NCBI GenBank assembly: GCA_965660815.1
Contig: CBFIBG010000021.1
Coordinates: 5,534-69,533, forward strand
Direction of reading: 5' to 3'
DNA length: 64,000 nucleotides
Source of the DNA: Glaciecola sp965660815
Lineage (GTDB): Bacteria; Pseudomonadota; Gammaproteobacteria; Enterobacterales; Alteromonadaceae
Positions 35,033-44,592 of this stretch are shown here, piece by piece (the stretch's first letter is position 1; every line of letters starts with the position of its first letter). Below the pieces are notes generated by a model. It was not told the origin of the DNA. It saw nothing but the letters and a program-made list of their open reading frames with translations, and made no database searches. The translations under genes were made by a program, and so were the position numbers.

Positions 35033-35266
35033 TTATGATGATTGTTTTTTAAGATAAAAATCTTCTACCTTTTTTCTAGCCCAAGGAGTCTTACGTAGAA
35101 ACTTCAAACTCGACTTTACGCTTGGATCATGAGTGAAGCATCGGATATTTATATGTTGCCCCAATAATTCAAACCCGTAATGTTGAACGAGTTCTTCTAC
35201 TATCGTTTTAAGTGTGATCCCATGTAAAGGGTCTGCGCTACGAGTTTTTGAAGCTTTATCCGTCAT
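35033..35266 (-). CDS. VF530 family (DUF2132) small protein
   Basis: A 77-residue cytosolic protein matching the VF530/DUF2132 family, in which members are small helical proteins with possible DNA binding. The conserved core is DPLHGITLKTIVEELVQHYGFELLG followed by RCFTHDPSVKSSLKFLRKTPWARKKVEDFY. Length and motifs fit the family closely. It is a single gene; the neighbour at 35408 is on the same strand but 142 bases upstream, so co-transcription is uncertain. Function is not established. Confidence 0.88.
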   Translation of the reverse strand: MTDKASKTRSADPLHGITLKTIVEELVQHYGFELLGQHINIRCFTHDPSVKSSLKFLRKTPWARKKVEDFYLKKQSS

Positions 35267-35407
35267 TTAATTATAAAGTCCTGTTTAGATTTTAATGAAT
35301 ATTTTGGAACTAAGATGTAGGCGAACCAACATGCTAATATTAAATAAAAATGGCACATTAACCGAGCTTTTCTGATGATACTTACCATGCGTGATTTTGA
35401 ACTATTA

Positions 35408-35845
35408 TTACTTATCTTGTTTATACTGTTCGAGGGAAATTACATTATTAGAATAGAACTCACTGGAATGCCTACTTTTATTACGCACTATCGAATACAA
35501 GGAATCTGATGGAGAACAAATATAAGGTCCATCCATTTGAGTGATGACATAACATTTGTCTCTGATGACTAAACCAACCAATAGGTTAGGCACGTCTACT
35601 AGAGTCCACTGGCTGCTGTTGGGTTTCATGTAGGCAGTAGCGCCATAAAAGTAGGTCAAAAATGCGGTGCCTTTTTGATGCAAATATTTTGCAGTATATT
35701 CTTCAATTTCGCCATCAAAATATAGATGCTTGTGATTGCCTTTGGTATCTATCACACCTACCGAATTTAAATGAGATTTTGTCAATACTTTAACTGTGCC
35801 AAACTTAGATGACAAGGAATAGTGATAATCAAGAGCATCGTTCAT
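35408..35845 (-). CDS. Hypothetical protein, 145 residues
   Basis: Unknown soluble protein of 145 residues with no signal peptide or membrane segment. It contains several short beta-strand-like stretches (FGTVKVLT, TAFLTYFYG, LVDVPNLLVGLVI, CYVITQMDG) and an Asn/Ser-rich C-terminus (NKSRHSSEFYSNNVISLEQYK). No catalytic motif was recognised. The start is well supported: an AGGAGGG ribosome-binding sequence precedes the ATG by a few bases. It lies upstream of the VF530 gene on the same strand, and divergent from the RND efflux operon. Confidence 0.65.
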   Translation of the reverse strand: MNDALDYHYSLSSKFGTVKVLTKSHLNSVGVIDTKGNHKHLYFDGEIEEYTAKYLHQKGTAFLTYFYGATAYMKPNSSQWTLVDVPNLLVGLVIRDKCYVITQMDGPYICSPSDSLYSIVRNKSRHSSEFYSNNVISLEQYKQDK

Positions 35846-36200
35846 ACGCCCTCCTATTTAAGCCAGAATAGAAAGCGGACATTAATAAGTATCTACATAA
35901 ATTTGAAAATTACCGCTTCTTTTTTGATGATAAAACAAACAATTCAGTATTTATATTAGTCGGTAATATGACCGATTGCTTTAATTTGAGGATAAAAAAT
36001 GAAGGACAAGAGTCAATAATATTGCACTTATGTCTTATGTTCTTTTTGCAGGCTCCTAAAGGTTATTTGCTGGGATTGATAGTTTCAGCTATTTTTCAAA
36101 ATAAATATTTCGTTACATTTGGCACATACATTAGTCACACAACAGATGTATAGTAGCGTCAACAAAATTTGCATTGCTGTCTTTATATAGGGTTGTAAAC
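35846..36200. other. Divergent intergenic region upstream of the RND efflux genes
   Basis: A stretch of 355 AT-rich bases. A 61-codon open frame at 35968-36153 shows no ribosome site or family resemblance and is judged non-coding. The efflux promoter is expected here, but no TetR-type operator palindrome was found. Confidence 0.5.
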
Positions 36201-37376
36201 ATGAAATCTTTTTTTGCGAAGCTTGGTGTATTAGTAGTCATGCTCGGCATAACTGGGGGGATAATCGGGATTATTCACGCCTCTTCAGAAGAGACTGAAG
36301 AAAAAAAACCAGTTGATTCGCGCCCCATAGTGAGTGTTGAAACACTAATACCCATCGACCATACAGTAAAAATTACCAGCTACGGTGAATTAACGCCATT
36401 GGAAAGCACCGTGTTGGCCGCGCAAGTCAGCGGAGAGGTACTGAGTTGGAATGAGAACTTCGTTGCAGGCGGTGTCGTTAAGCGTGGCGAGGTATTATTT
36501 ACGATTGAACCTGATACATACGAAGCTGCCGTTTTACAGGCCGAGGCTCAAATATCATTGGCTCAGGCCACCCTTACCGAAGAATTAGCTAGACAAAAAG
36601 TAGCCGAGCGTGAAGCAAGAAATCTGCCGCGTAATCAGGTCAGCGATTTATATTTGAGAAAGCCTCAAGTAATTAATGCAAGAGCCCAGTTAAAATCCGC
36701 TGAAGCCAGTTTGCGAATCGCAAAGAGAAATCTTGAAAAAACTAGAGTGAAAGCACCTTATGATGCACTTATCGTATCCAGAGACATTGGCTCTGGACAG
36801 TATGTTACTACAGGTACGCGTGTAGCCGAGTTAAATAACATAGAAACCGCAGAGGTGACTATTCCAATTGCGGGTTTCGATAGCGTATTTTTACCTAGTT
36901 CACTCGAAAACACTGAGGCGTTGGTTAGCACTCAGGGGAATAATAGTGTTCAGAGAATGGGTATGGTCAATAGAAATCTAGGCTTAGTCAACCAAGATAC
37001 TCGTATGCAACACGTAGTCATCAGGATTGATGATCCATATGGCATCGAAAACGGTTTGTCGACACTTAAATTCGGCAGTTATGTCAAAGTTAGGTTTGCT
37101 GGCAAAACACTTAAAAACGTATATAAAGTACCTCAGTCACTAGTCAATAAACGACGTATCTGGTTGGTTGGCGAAGACAATAAGTTGAGTTCCCATGACG
37201 TGCATGTAATACGAGAAGAAGGTACTCATTTTTTCATCGACAGCGGCCTAAACCCACGTGATAGATTAGTTAAAAATTTACCAGAGTATCCGCAAAATGG
37301 AATGGAAGTAAGGATCAAAGAAGATCCTAACGCGCAACTTAATGCCGTTGTTGCCGCTAAAAGCTCTGCTAAATAA
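36201..37376 (+). CDS. RND efflux periplasmic adaptor (membrane-fusion protein)
   Basis: Adaptor linking an RND pump to an outer-membrane channel, 391 residues. ATG 36201 is chosen with AGGG about eight bases upstream. An N-terminal membrane anchor (about 6-26) has no lipobox, so it is anchored by the uncleaved helix. Then come the barrel-sandwich half-motif GEVLSWNENFVAGGVVKRGEVLF, a coiled-coil hairpin (about 95-180, Gln/Ala/Glu-rich) and RVKAPYDALIVSRDIGSGQYV, the second lipoyl half. A beta-barrel and membrane-proximal domain follow. The RND permease gene starts 14 bases downstream, so the two form one operon. No outer-membrane factor is present, so it must use one encoded elsewhere. Substrate unknown. 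Confidence 0.9.
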   Translation: MKSFFAKLGVLVVMLGITGGIIGIIHASSEETEEKKPVDSRPIVSVETLIPIDHTVKITSYGELTPLESTVLAAQVSGEVLSWNENFVAGGVVKRGEVLFTIEPDTYEAAVLQAEAQISLAQATLTEELARQKVAEREARNLPRNQVSDLYLRKPQVINARAQLKSAEASLRIAKRNLEKTRVKAPYDALIVSRDIGSGQYVTTGTRVAELNNIETAEVTIPIAGFDSVFLPSSLENTEALVSTQGNNSVQRMGMVNRNLGLVNQDTRMQHVVIRIDDPYGIENGLSTLKFGSYVKVRFAGKTLKNVYKVPQSLVNKRRIWLVGEDNKLSSHDVHVIREEGTHFFIDSGLNPRDRLVKNLPEYPQNGMEVRIKEDPNAQLNAVVAAKSSAK

Positions 37377-37390
37377 GCGAGATAGACAAT

Positions 37391-40300
37391 ATGAATAATA
37401 CAACTACTCCAGACTCGTCAAGAAACAACCCCACAAGCGGCATCATTGCTTATTTTACTCGTAACCCAGTTGCTTCCAACTTGATGATGTTTATGATTAT
37501 TTTACTGGGAATCTTTAGCTATTTTACCATCCAGAAACAAATGTTTCCGAATGTGGAAATAAACTACATTAATGCTTACATTACCTACCCTGGCGCGTCT
37601 CCTCAAGAAATAGAAGAATCAATCACCATAAAAATAGAAGAAGCGGTTAAGGACTTACCTGAGATCAAAAAGAGCATTGGCCGTTCGTGGCGAGGCGGTG
37701 GTCGAGTGACGATGGAGATACATCTCGACGAACATTTACCCGATGTTTTAGATAAGGTTAAATCTCGTATTGATAGTGTCGCCACTTTCCCAGCTGCAAT
37801 GGAACCCATCACAGTTTCTCAACTTGAATTTCAACAAGAGGTTATGAGTCTTGCGCTTGTGGCAGATTTACCCTTAACGGAATTGAAGCCTATAGCGAAA
37901 CAAGTTGAAGATGAGTTGCTAGCGCTTAACAACGTACAACTAGCAGACGCTAGTACGCCCAACGATGAAATCGGCGTTGAAATATTGCCAGAGATGCTAA
38001 GAAAATATAATTTGACCATCAATGACGTAACTCAAGCGATTAGAAGATACTCAGCAAACTATTCAGCAGGTCAAATCCGCACAGACGCAGGTACAATAGC
38101 AGTCAGGGTTGAAAACCAATTTTACAATGGTGAAGAGTTCGCCAATATCCCAGTCAAATTGGGAGATGGGGGTTCTAAAGTTCTATTGCGAGACGTCGCG
38201 ACAATCATTGATGAATTTGAAGAAGGCGAACGTTATTTTAAATTCAACGGCCTAAACGCAATTTGGATTGAAGTAAAAGCAACGAAAACTCAAGACATTA
38301 TACCTGTCGCTAATTCTGTAAAGGCCTATCTCAAGCAACGCAACGAAACCTTACCCCAAGGCGTCGAGTTAGAAGCGGTAGTAGATTTTACATATTATCT
38401 AAATGGACGTTTAGATATGATGCTTAATAATTTAATGCAAGGTGCGGTGCTTGTGTTCTTAATGCTCATGCTATTTTTGCGATTTAAGCTGGCATTTTGG
38501 GTAATGATTGGACTACCGGTGTGCTTTTTAGGCGCAATTGCACTTATGCCTGTGGTAGGCGTTACCATCAATATCATGTCTTTGTTTGCATTCATAATGG
38601 TATTAGGTATTGTGGTAGACGATGCCATTGTTATTGGTGAAAGTGCTTATACCGAAATTGAACAGAAAGGAAATTCGGTTCACAATGTTGTCATTGGTGC
38701 GAAAAAAGTAGCGGTGCCTGCCACCTTTGGTGTGTTAACCACTATGGCCGTATTTGCCCCCGTTCTCTTTAGTAGCGGACCGTCTGCCGATTTCTTTTTC
38801 AATATTTCCGCAGTCGTCATTTTATGTTTGGCATTTTCACTCATCGAATCAAAATTGATATTACCTTCGCACATTGCGGGTTCTACGATCAAACCTCTTC
38901 CCACCAATAGTTGGCGACATAAATTCAATGAAAAGTTTTTTGGTTTTGTGAACGGCCCGTATAAAAGGTTTATTCGTTTCTGTACTCAATATCGTTGGTT
39001 TACGTTACTATTTTTTATCGCAATGTTAGCGATTGCACAGGCTCTAATTGCAGCTAACTTCGTGCGTATGGTTCCTGAGCCAAAAGTTCCTCATGACTTT
39101 CCAAGTATTAACATTGAAATGAGCGAAACCATTTCAGATAAAGATACCATAGCTGCCCTTCAAACTATTGAGCAGGTAATATTAGAGGTTGAAGAAGACA
39201 TAAAAGCTGAGTATGGAAGCGGCATGGTCGCCGATATTATGGTGTTTAACCAAGGTCGAAACGAAGGTCAAATAATGGCTCCGCTGGTAGACGAGGACTC
39301 TCGTCACTTTAATACGTTTGAACTGGCTCGTAGATGGAGAGAAAAAATACCCGATATTTCTGGTATGAAATCTTTCACTATTAGAGACGATGTTAACGGT
39401 GGCGGCGATGGTGGTGAATTTGGCTACTTAATATTTGGTTCAGACCTAGCCACCTTGAACGAAGCCGGGCGCTATTTGATAAGTCAATTGCAAGAGCAAA
39501 CTGGCGTATTCGATGTGAGCTCAACCATAGATCCTGCTAGCAAAGAAGTGCAAATGTCACTTAAGCCTGTGGCTTATGATCTAGGATTAGATTTGGCGAC
39601 TATTGCCAGTCAAGTAGGTTCCAGTTTTTATGGTGGCGAAGCCCAACGAGTTCTGCGCAACGGCGAAGAAGTGAGAGTGATGGTGAGATATCCTCAACTA
39701 ACACGTGAACGCTTTGCAGATCTGAAATATACGGTTATTACCACGCCTTCAGGCAGAGAGGTGATGCTGGGCGATGTAGTTGACCTTACTGAGGCACCGG
39801 GGATCAGTTATATCAGACGCGAGGGGGGGTTCAGAAGCGTATATGTGTGGGGATCCATTGATGAAGAAGTGATCGAGCCGAATGAAGTTGTCGAAAATAT
39901 AAAAGACAACCTACTACCAGAAATGACGCAATTGTTCCCAGGTGTTAAGACTGAGCTAGGTGGAAAAATTGAAGAGCAACAGGCTCAAGAGTTAGAACAG
40001 CTGATATTTTTCTTAACTGGGTTAGCGTTTGTTTATCTTTTACTTGCCATCCCTCTGAAAAGTTATGCTCAACCTTTGATCATCATGTCGGTCATACCCT
40101 TTAGTTTTACTGGAGCCATTTGGGGCCATTTCATGTTTGGGCTTGATATTAGCTTATTCTCATTCTTTGGCCTCATAGCAGCCGCTGGTGTTGTCGTAAA
40201 CGACTCGTTGGTTATGACTGACTTTGTGAACACTCGCCGCTTAGAAGGGTATAGTGTTAAAGATGCAGTGATTGAGGCAGGTTGTGCACGTTTTAGGGCA

Positions 40301-40573
40301 ATCACGCTAACGTCCATAACCACGTTCGTGGGCGTACTACCGATAATGTTTGAAACCAGTTTGCAAGCGGCTTTCGTTATCCCAATGGCAGTAGGTTTGG
40401 GCTTTGCGGTGATGTATGCAACCATTGTAACCTTAATACTGGTGCCTAGTTTATATATCATAGGTAATGATATAGGACGAGGTTTCAGCTTTGTATTTGG
40501 AGGTTTTCGCAATAAATTTAAATCGAATAAAAAGCCAGCCGAGTTGGCTACAAACCGAGAAGAAAATGCCTAG
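37391..40573 (+). CDS. RND efflux permease (HAE1/AcrB superfamily)
   Basis: Proton-driven inner-membrane exporter of 1060 residues, of usual RND length. TM1 lies at about 30-48 after a Ser/Thr-rich lead, with two large periplasmic loops after TM1 and TM7. The TM4 proton-relay acids are present in GIVVDDAIVIGESAY. The TM10 region reads AAGVVVNDSLVMTDF, where AcrB has its essential Lys (AKNA), so this belongs to an RND clade with a different TM10 relay. The porter-domain start FPNVEINYINAYITYPGASPQEIEESI is typical. It follows the adaptor by 14 bases and is followed by a strong terminator. Confidence 0.92.
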   Translation: MNNTTTPDSSRNNPTSGIIAYFTRNPVASNLMMFMIILLGIFSYFTIQKQMFPNVEINYINAYITYPGASPQEIEESITIKIEEAVKDLPEIKKSIGRSWRGGGRVTMEIHLDEHLPDVLDKVKSRIDSVATFPAAMEPITVSQLEFQQEVMSLALVADLPLTELKPIAKQVEDELLALNNVQLADASTPNDEIGVEILPEMLRKYNLTINDVTQAIRRYSANYSAGQIRTDAGTIAVRVENQFYNGEEFANIPVKLGDGGSKVLLRDVATIIDEFEEGERYFKFNGLNAIWIEVKATKTQDIIPVANSVKAYLKQRNETLPQGVELEAVVDFTYYLNGRLDMMLNNLMQGAVLVFLMLMLFLRFKLAFWVMIGLPVCFLGAIALMPVVGVTINIMSLFAFIMVLGIVVDDAIVIGESAYTEIEQKGNSVHNVVIGAKKVAVPATFGVLTTMAVFAPVLFSSGPSADFFFNISAVVILCLAFSLIESKLILPSHIAGSTIKPLPTNSWRHKFNEKFFGFVNGPYKRFIRFCTQYRWFTLLFFIAMLAIAQALIAANFVRMVPEPKVPHDFPSINIEMSETISDKDTIAALQTIEQVILEVEEDIKAEYGSGMVADIMVFNQGRNEGQIMAPLVDEDSRHFNTFELARRWREKIPDISGMKSFTIRDDVNGGGDGGEFGYLIFGSDLATLNEAGRYLISQLQEQTGVFDVSSTIDPASKEVQMSLKPVAYDLGLDLATIASQVGSSFYGGEAQRVLRNGEEVRVMVRYPQLTRERFADLKYTVITTPSGREVMLGDVVDLTEAPGISYIRREGGFRSVYVWGSIDEEVIEPNEVVENIKDNLLPEMTQLFPGVKTELGGKIEEQQAQELEQLIFFLTGLAFVYLLLAIPLKSYAQPLIIMSVIPFSFTGAIWGHFMFGLDISLFSFFGLIAAAGVVVNDSLVMTDFVNTRRLEGYSVKDAVIEAGCARFRAITLTSITTFVGVLPIMFETSLQAAFVIPMAVGLGFAVMYATIVTLILVPSLYIIGNDIGRGFSFVFGGFRNKFKSNKKPAELATNREENA

Positions 40574-40596
40574 AAAGTAGGTAAGACAAAACAAGC

Positions 40597-40630
40597 AAGC
40601 CCTTATTGTTAAATACATAAGGGCTTTTTT
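40597..40630 (+). terminator. Intrinsic terminator after the RND operon
   Basis: AAGCCCTTAT (40597-40606) pairs perfectly with ATAAGGGCTT (40617-40626) across a 10-base loop, and a run of six T residues begins at 40625. It lies 24 bases after the permease stop. Confidence 0.88.
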
Positions 40631-40674
40631 ATTTAGCAGTGTTTGCCTATCACACTTTTTGATACACTTTTATT

Positions 40675-41280
40675 ATGTCCTACGCAGTGCCTAACAACCA
40701 GGTGGAAATCCTGTATGAAGTCAAAAAGAGCAAATTTATCGCAAGGGCTCAATTCGCCAGTTCTCGAGACCAAGCGATGCAGCATTTAAAATCTGTTCAA
40801 TCAGAATATCCAGATGCGAGACATCACTGTTGGGCATACGTTTTGGGTCACCCAGATTCACCTACCAGTGCAGCTATGGACGACGACGGTGAACCAAGTG
40901 GTACTGCAGGAAAGCCTATACTTAATGTGCTTCAGCATAAACACATTGGCGATATTATGGTGATCATTACTCGGTATTTTGGCGGCATAAAGCTAGGAGC
41001 TGGAGGCTTGATTCGCGCCTACTCTGCTGCAACACAACTTGCCATAGATGAACTAAGTTTAAAAGAAGAGATAGTACTACAAACGATTGATTTAGTGATT
41101 GATTATCAACATGAACAGTTCGTTCGCCATTTAACTGGCAAAGCACAAGGACTAATTGCACAGTGCTACTACCGAGATAACGTGTTGATGCGCATAAAAT
41201 TACCTTTGCCGAATGTTGCAGATTTTGTAAGACGCGTTTCTTCTTTTGCCGTTATCAAAGACGATAAGAAACTGCCCTAG
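40675..41280 (+). CDS. yigZ: YigZ/IMPACT family protein
   Basis: Cytosolic protein of the YigZ/IMPACT (UPF0029) family, 201 residues (E. coli YigZ 204). The signature is RHHCWAYVLG followed by DDDGEPSGTAGKPILNVLQ and MVIITRYFGGIKLGAGGLIRAYS, all in the N-terminal domain. The C-terminal half fits the DUF1949 ferredoxin-like domain. Biochemical role is not firmly known; eukaryotic IMPACT modulates GCN2, but bacterial function is unclear. It sits 45 bases after the RND terminator, so it is transcribed independently. Confidence 0.92.
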   Translation: MSYAVPNNQVEILYEVKKSKFIARAQFASSRDQAMQHLKSVQSEYPDARHHCWAYVLGHPDSPTSAAMDDDGEPSGTAGKPILNVLQHKHIGDIMVIITRYFGGIKLGAGGLIRAYSAATQLAIDELSLKEEIVLQTIDLVIDYQHEQFVRHLTGKAQGLIAQCYYRDNVLMRIKLPLPNVADFVRRVSSFAVIKDDKKLP

Positions 41281-41507
41281 TGCCTTTGGCTTGTTAGTTT
41301 CAGCAAATTTAATGGTCCCAACACAACAATTTGATAAGACAAGGGCTTGTGCGCGTTTAATACCGATAACTAAGCCATTAACTTTCCAGTCACACACTTT
41401 TATTCACTTATATGTAACTTTTGTCTTATTTAATTGTTAACTGCAGCCGATACCCATTTATAGAATTATTTATCAACGCAAAGTTTTCACCTAGAGACCT
41501 ATCCACT

Positions 41508-42581
41508 ATGGAAAAAGCACTTGTAGTTGATGATTCAGCGCTTATGCGCAGGTTCATTAAAGACACTTTACTAAAAGCAGGTTACATCGTTGAAACGGCG
41601 AATAACGGACAAGAATGTTTGGAAAAAATGGTAAGTTTCCAACCAGACGTGGTGACGTTAGACGTTAACATGCCAGTGATGGATGGCATTGAGTGCTTAA
41701 AGCAATTGATGCACACAAAACCAACACCGGTCATAATGTGCTCATCGTTAACCAAACGAGGGGCTGAGGAAACTATTACGGCATTAGAGCTTGGAGCAAT
41801 AGACTATCTCCCCAAACCTAATTCACTCTCTTCTAACGAGCTATTGGAGACTAAAAGTGTTCTCTTACAGAAAATAAAAAATGCGTTGAACTCCAGCGTG
41901 AGGTTTCGAGCTCTTAGCCAAAAACCGACGTTTGCTACCCAAGGTTATAATAGATCAGATAACACAACTCTGACCCCAAATAATATCGCTAACCGAGTGG
42001 AGCCAAGAGCTGCAGATATAATCGTTGTAGGTGTCTCTACTGGAGGCCCCAGTTGTTTGCAAGAAATTTTACAAAAACTGCCCAATACATTCAAAGTGCC
42101 TATTGTTATTGCGCAGCATATGCCTGCCAGATTCACAGAAGTATTTTCTCAGCGATTAAACAAAATTTGCGCTCTCAGGGTGCATGAAGTAACTAACCAT
42201 ATGCTCTTGCAGAAAGGTCATGTTTACGTGGCAAAAGGCGACAAAGATATCAAGCTTAGTAAACAAAATGGGAAGTATGCCGTCATGCCTATCGAATGTG
42301 ATACAGAGCATTTATGGCACCCTAGCGTTTCTAGATTGGTCGACTCCGCATTAACTACTTTCAATCCCTCTAATATTATCTGTATACAACTAACTGGCAT
42401 GGGCAACGATGGGGCGTCAAGTATGGCAGAAGCAAAACGGCGAGGCGCATTTTGCATTGCAGAGTCAGAACAGACATCGGTGGTTTATGGGATGCCCAAG
42501 TCGCTAGTTGATTTAAGCGGTGCAAACGTGAGCTTACCCAACGATAAAATAGCGGATTATCTTGGAAAACTTATTTTATAA
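41508..42581 (+). CDS. cheB: CheB: receiver domain fused to chemoreceptor methylesterase
   Basis: Response-regulator methylesterase that removes methyl groups from glutamates on chemoreceptors and can deamidate glutamine. The protein is 357 residues from ATG 41508; the longer frame to 41421 has no supporting site. The receiver (about 1-120) has Asp8, Asp9 and phospho-acceptor Asp52, plus Lys103. The methylesterase domain (about 168-357) has a complete catalytic triad of Ser177 (GVSTGG), His204 (AQHMP) and Asp301 (GMGNDGA). No cheA, cheR, cheW or receptor gene is adjacent, so this is a stand-alone copy; it may serve a receptor system elsewhere. Confidence 0.93.
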   Translation: MEKALVVDDSALMRRFIKDTLLKAGYIVETANNGQECLEKMVSFQPDVVTLDVNMPVMDGIECLKQLMHTKPTPVIMCSSLTKRGAEETITALELGAIDYLPKPNSLSSNELLETKSVLLQKIKNALNSSVRFRALSQKPTFATQGYNRSDNTTLTPNNIANRVEPRAADIIVVGVSTGGPSCLQEILQKLPNTFKVPIVIAQHMPARFTEVFSQRLNKICALRVHEVTNHMLLQKGHVYVAKGDKDIKLSKQNGKYAVMPIECDTEHLWHPSVSRLVDSALTTFNPSNIICIQLTGMGNDGASSMAEAKRRGAFCIAESEQTSVVYGMPKSLVDLSGANVSLPNDKIADYLGKLIL

Positions 42582-42690
42582 TCTCTTTTTTATGAATAAT
42601 GACAGGGGCAATGTGAATTTCGCTTTTTTTAGTCGCAGAATTATCATTAAGCCGTAAATGTTAGGATGAGCTCACCGATAATACCGAATA

Positions 42691-42730
42691 AAAAACAATA
42701 AAGCCGTATCACCAGAGCAACACGACTTTA
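42691..42730 (-). terminator. Intrinsic terminator of scoAB
   Basis: On the minus strand TAAAGTCGT pairs with ACGGCTTTA (9 bp, one G-U pair) across a 14-base loop, followed by TTGTTTTT. It lies 18 bases after the scoB stop, between convergent cheB and scoB. Confidence 0.65.
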
Positions 42731-42747
42731 AATACAATCAGTTAATA

Positions 42748-43404
42748 TTACACATTCATTTCAGGTACATCGTCTGGAACCACAAGCTCACCAGCAGTCA
42801 GTGATTTTATTTCCTCAACAGTCACGCCAGGTGCGCGTTCCCTCAAAATAAATTTCCCATCTGCAATATCCAATAGCGCTAAGTCGGTTAATACACGCTT
42901 GATACAGCCTTTACCTGTGAGTGGCAAGGTACATTCAGACAATAATTTTGACTGTCCAGACTTAGAGGCATGCGTCATGGTTACAATAATGTTGTCCGCA
43001 CCGGCCACTAAGTCCATTGCGCCGCCCATACCTTTGATTAGTTTTCCAGGGATCATGTAAGACGCTATATTGCCTTGGCAGTCTACTTCAAAAGCACCTA
43101 ATACGGTTAGGTCTACGTGGCCTCCACGTATCATGGCGAAACTTTCTGCGGATGAAAATAAGGATGCCCCTGTGGCCATAGTAACCGTTTGTTTACCGGC
43201 ATTTATTAAATCTGCATCAACTTCGTCCTCGGTCGGAAAACGCCCCATTCCTAATAAGCCGTTTTCTGACTGAAGCATAACTTGCATACCGTCAGGAATA
43301 TAGTTAGCTGCTAATGTTGGGATCCCTATCCCTAGGTTAACATAAAACCCATCTTCAAATTCTTGCGCAACGCGCTGAGCAAGTTGTTCTCTTGATAAAG
43401 CCAT
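42748..43404 (-). CDS. scoB: 3-oxoacid CoA-transferase subunit B
   Basis: Beta subunit of a heterodimeric CoA-transferase moving CoA between succinyl-CoA and 3-oxoacids such as acetoacetate, 218 residues. The catalytic glutamate is Glu47 in the SENGLLGMG motif, and VNLGIGIPTLAANYI and GGAMDLVAGADNIIVTM are family blocks. It pairs with scoA, 10 bases upstream on the same strand. Substrate range could instead include adipate-type 3-oxoacids; the LysR neighbour gives no decision. Overall the call to family is firm. Confidence 0.92.
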   Translation of the reverse strand: MALSREQLAQRVAQEFEDGFYVNLGIGIPTLAANYIPDGMQVMLQSENGLLGMGRFPTEDEVDADLINAGKQTVTMATGASLFSSAESFAMIRGGHVDLTVLGAFEVDCQGNIASYMIPGKLIKGMGGAMDLVAGADNIIVTMTHASKSGQSKLLSECTLPLTGKGCIKRVLTDLALLDIADGKFILRERAPGVTVEEIKSLTAGELVVPDDVPEMNV

Positions 43405-43414
43405 TTTTCTTCTC

Positions 43415-44116
43415 CTATGCGCTGCGAACTGTGCGTTGTTCTATTCGTTTTTCAAACGTGCCTTTGATAAGTCGATTTACATAAATGCCAGGCAAATGAA
43501 TTTCATCCGGGTCTAACTCACCTACTTCAACAATTTCTTCAACTTCGACCACTGCTATTTTTCCTGCCGTGATTGCCATTGGATTGAAATTACGAGCCGT
43601 TTTTCGAAACATAAGATTACCATAACGATCTGCTTTCCAAGCTTTGCCAATAGAAAAGTCACCGATGATCGCTTCTTCTAAAATATACTTACGACCATCA
43701 AACTCTCGCTCTTCTTTACCTTCTCCAACAGGAGTGCCGTAACCCGTTGCAGTATAGAATGCAGGTATGCCTGCTCCGCCAGCACGCATCTTTTCGGCTA
43801 AAGTACCTTGGGGAGTCAACTCTACCTCTAGCTCGCCACTCATCATCTGTTTTTCAAACAATGCATTTTCGCCTACATAAGAGGCGATCATTTTTTTAAT
43901 TTGTTTATCTTCAAGCAAAATGCCTAAGCCAAAACCGTCTACGCCAGCATTGTTTGACGCAACGGTCAAGCCTTTGGTGCCTTTGCGTTTTATTTCTTTA
44001 ATCAGGTTCTCTGGAATACCACATAAACCAAAACCACCGGCGACTACCGTCATGTTGTCTTGAAGCCCGTCTAACGCTTCTTCGTAACTGGATACCACTT
44101 TGTCAAATCCCGACAC
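43415..44116 (-). CDS. scoA: 3-oxoacid CoA-transferase subunit A
   Basis: Alpha subunit of the CoA-transferase with scoB, 233 residues. Family motifs are the GGFGLCGIPENLI glycine-rich strand-turn, SNNAGVDGFGLGILLED, TPQGTLAEKMRAGGAGIPAFYT and RYGNLMFRKTARNFNP. It is the first gene of scoAB, and a LysR-type regulator gene lies divergently upstream, separated by 476 bases. Together scoAB allow entry or exit of acetoacetate-type acids (ketone body or branched-chain amino-acid carbon). No thiolase or dehydrogenase is adjacent. Confidence 0.92.
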   Translation of the reverse strand: MSGFDKVVSSYEEALDGLQDNMTVVAGGFGLCGIPENLIKEIKRKGTKGLTVASNNAGVDGFGLGILLEDKQIKKMIASYVGENALFEKQMMSGELEVELTPQGTLAEKMRAGGAGIPAFYTATGYGTPVGEGKEEREFDGRKYILEEAIIGDFSIGKAWKADRYGNLMFRKTARNFNPMAITAGKIAVVEVEEIVEVGELDPDEIHLPGIYVNRLIKGTFEKRIEQRTVRSA

Positions 44117-44592
44117 TCTGTTCTCCTAAAAGTTATCGTTAATCCACTATTTAAATAGGTGTTTAAATTAATTGAAAAATGCAACCAACTTCGAACTAAG
44201 TTACTACCAAAGCGGTTACTGATAATGGGTTTGTGCTGCTTGGTACGAAGAATGTTCTAAAAATTTATATAAATCAAATTGTATTTTTAAATTGATTGAT
44301 AAATTTTATTTATTAATTTATTGTGATTGAGATCGACCTTATTTAACATATTATTTAACTTTTAAAAAACAATTGGTTACAACATTCACAATGAGCACTG
44401 TGATAGACGAGTATCATTTTTTCACTAATGGCGTATCAAAATATTGATAAGGCATCTTCAGCCTTAATCGGTATTCCAAAGTTTTAATGATGAAAACTTA
44501 TACAGAAAGCTATGCTCGAGTTGAGCGTGTTTTCGACGGTAAAACTTTCTTTTTTGGTTAACCGCTGAACAAAATTGACATAAAATACGACT
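44117..44592. other. Divergent scoA-lysR control region
   Basis: A stretch of 476 very AT-rich bases, especially about 44260-44370. No gene or hairpin was recognised. It is the natural place for LysR-type (T-N11-A) operators, but no clean site could be singled out. Confidence 0.5.

Noticed and set aside
35968..36153. 61-codon open frame upstream of the RND adaptor
   Set aside because: No ribosome site, no recognisable family, and cysteine/phenylalanine-rich content typical of random AT-rich frames.
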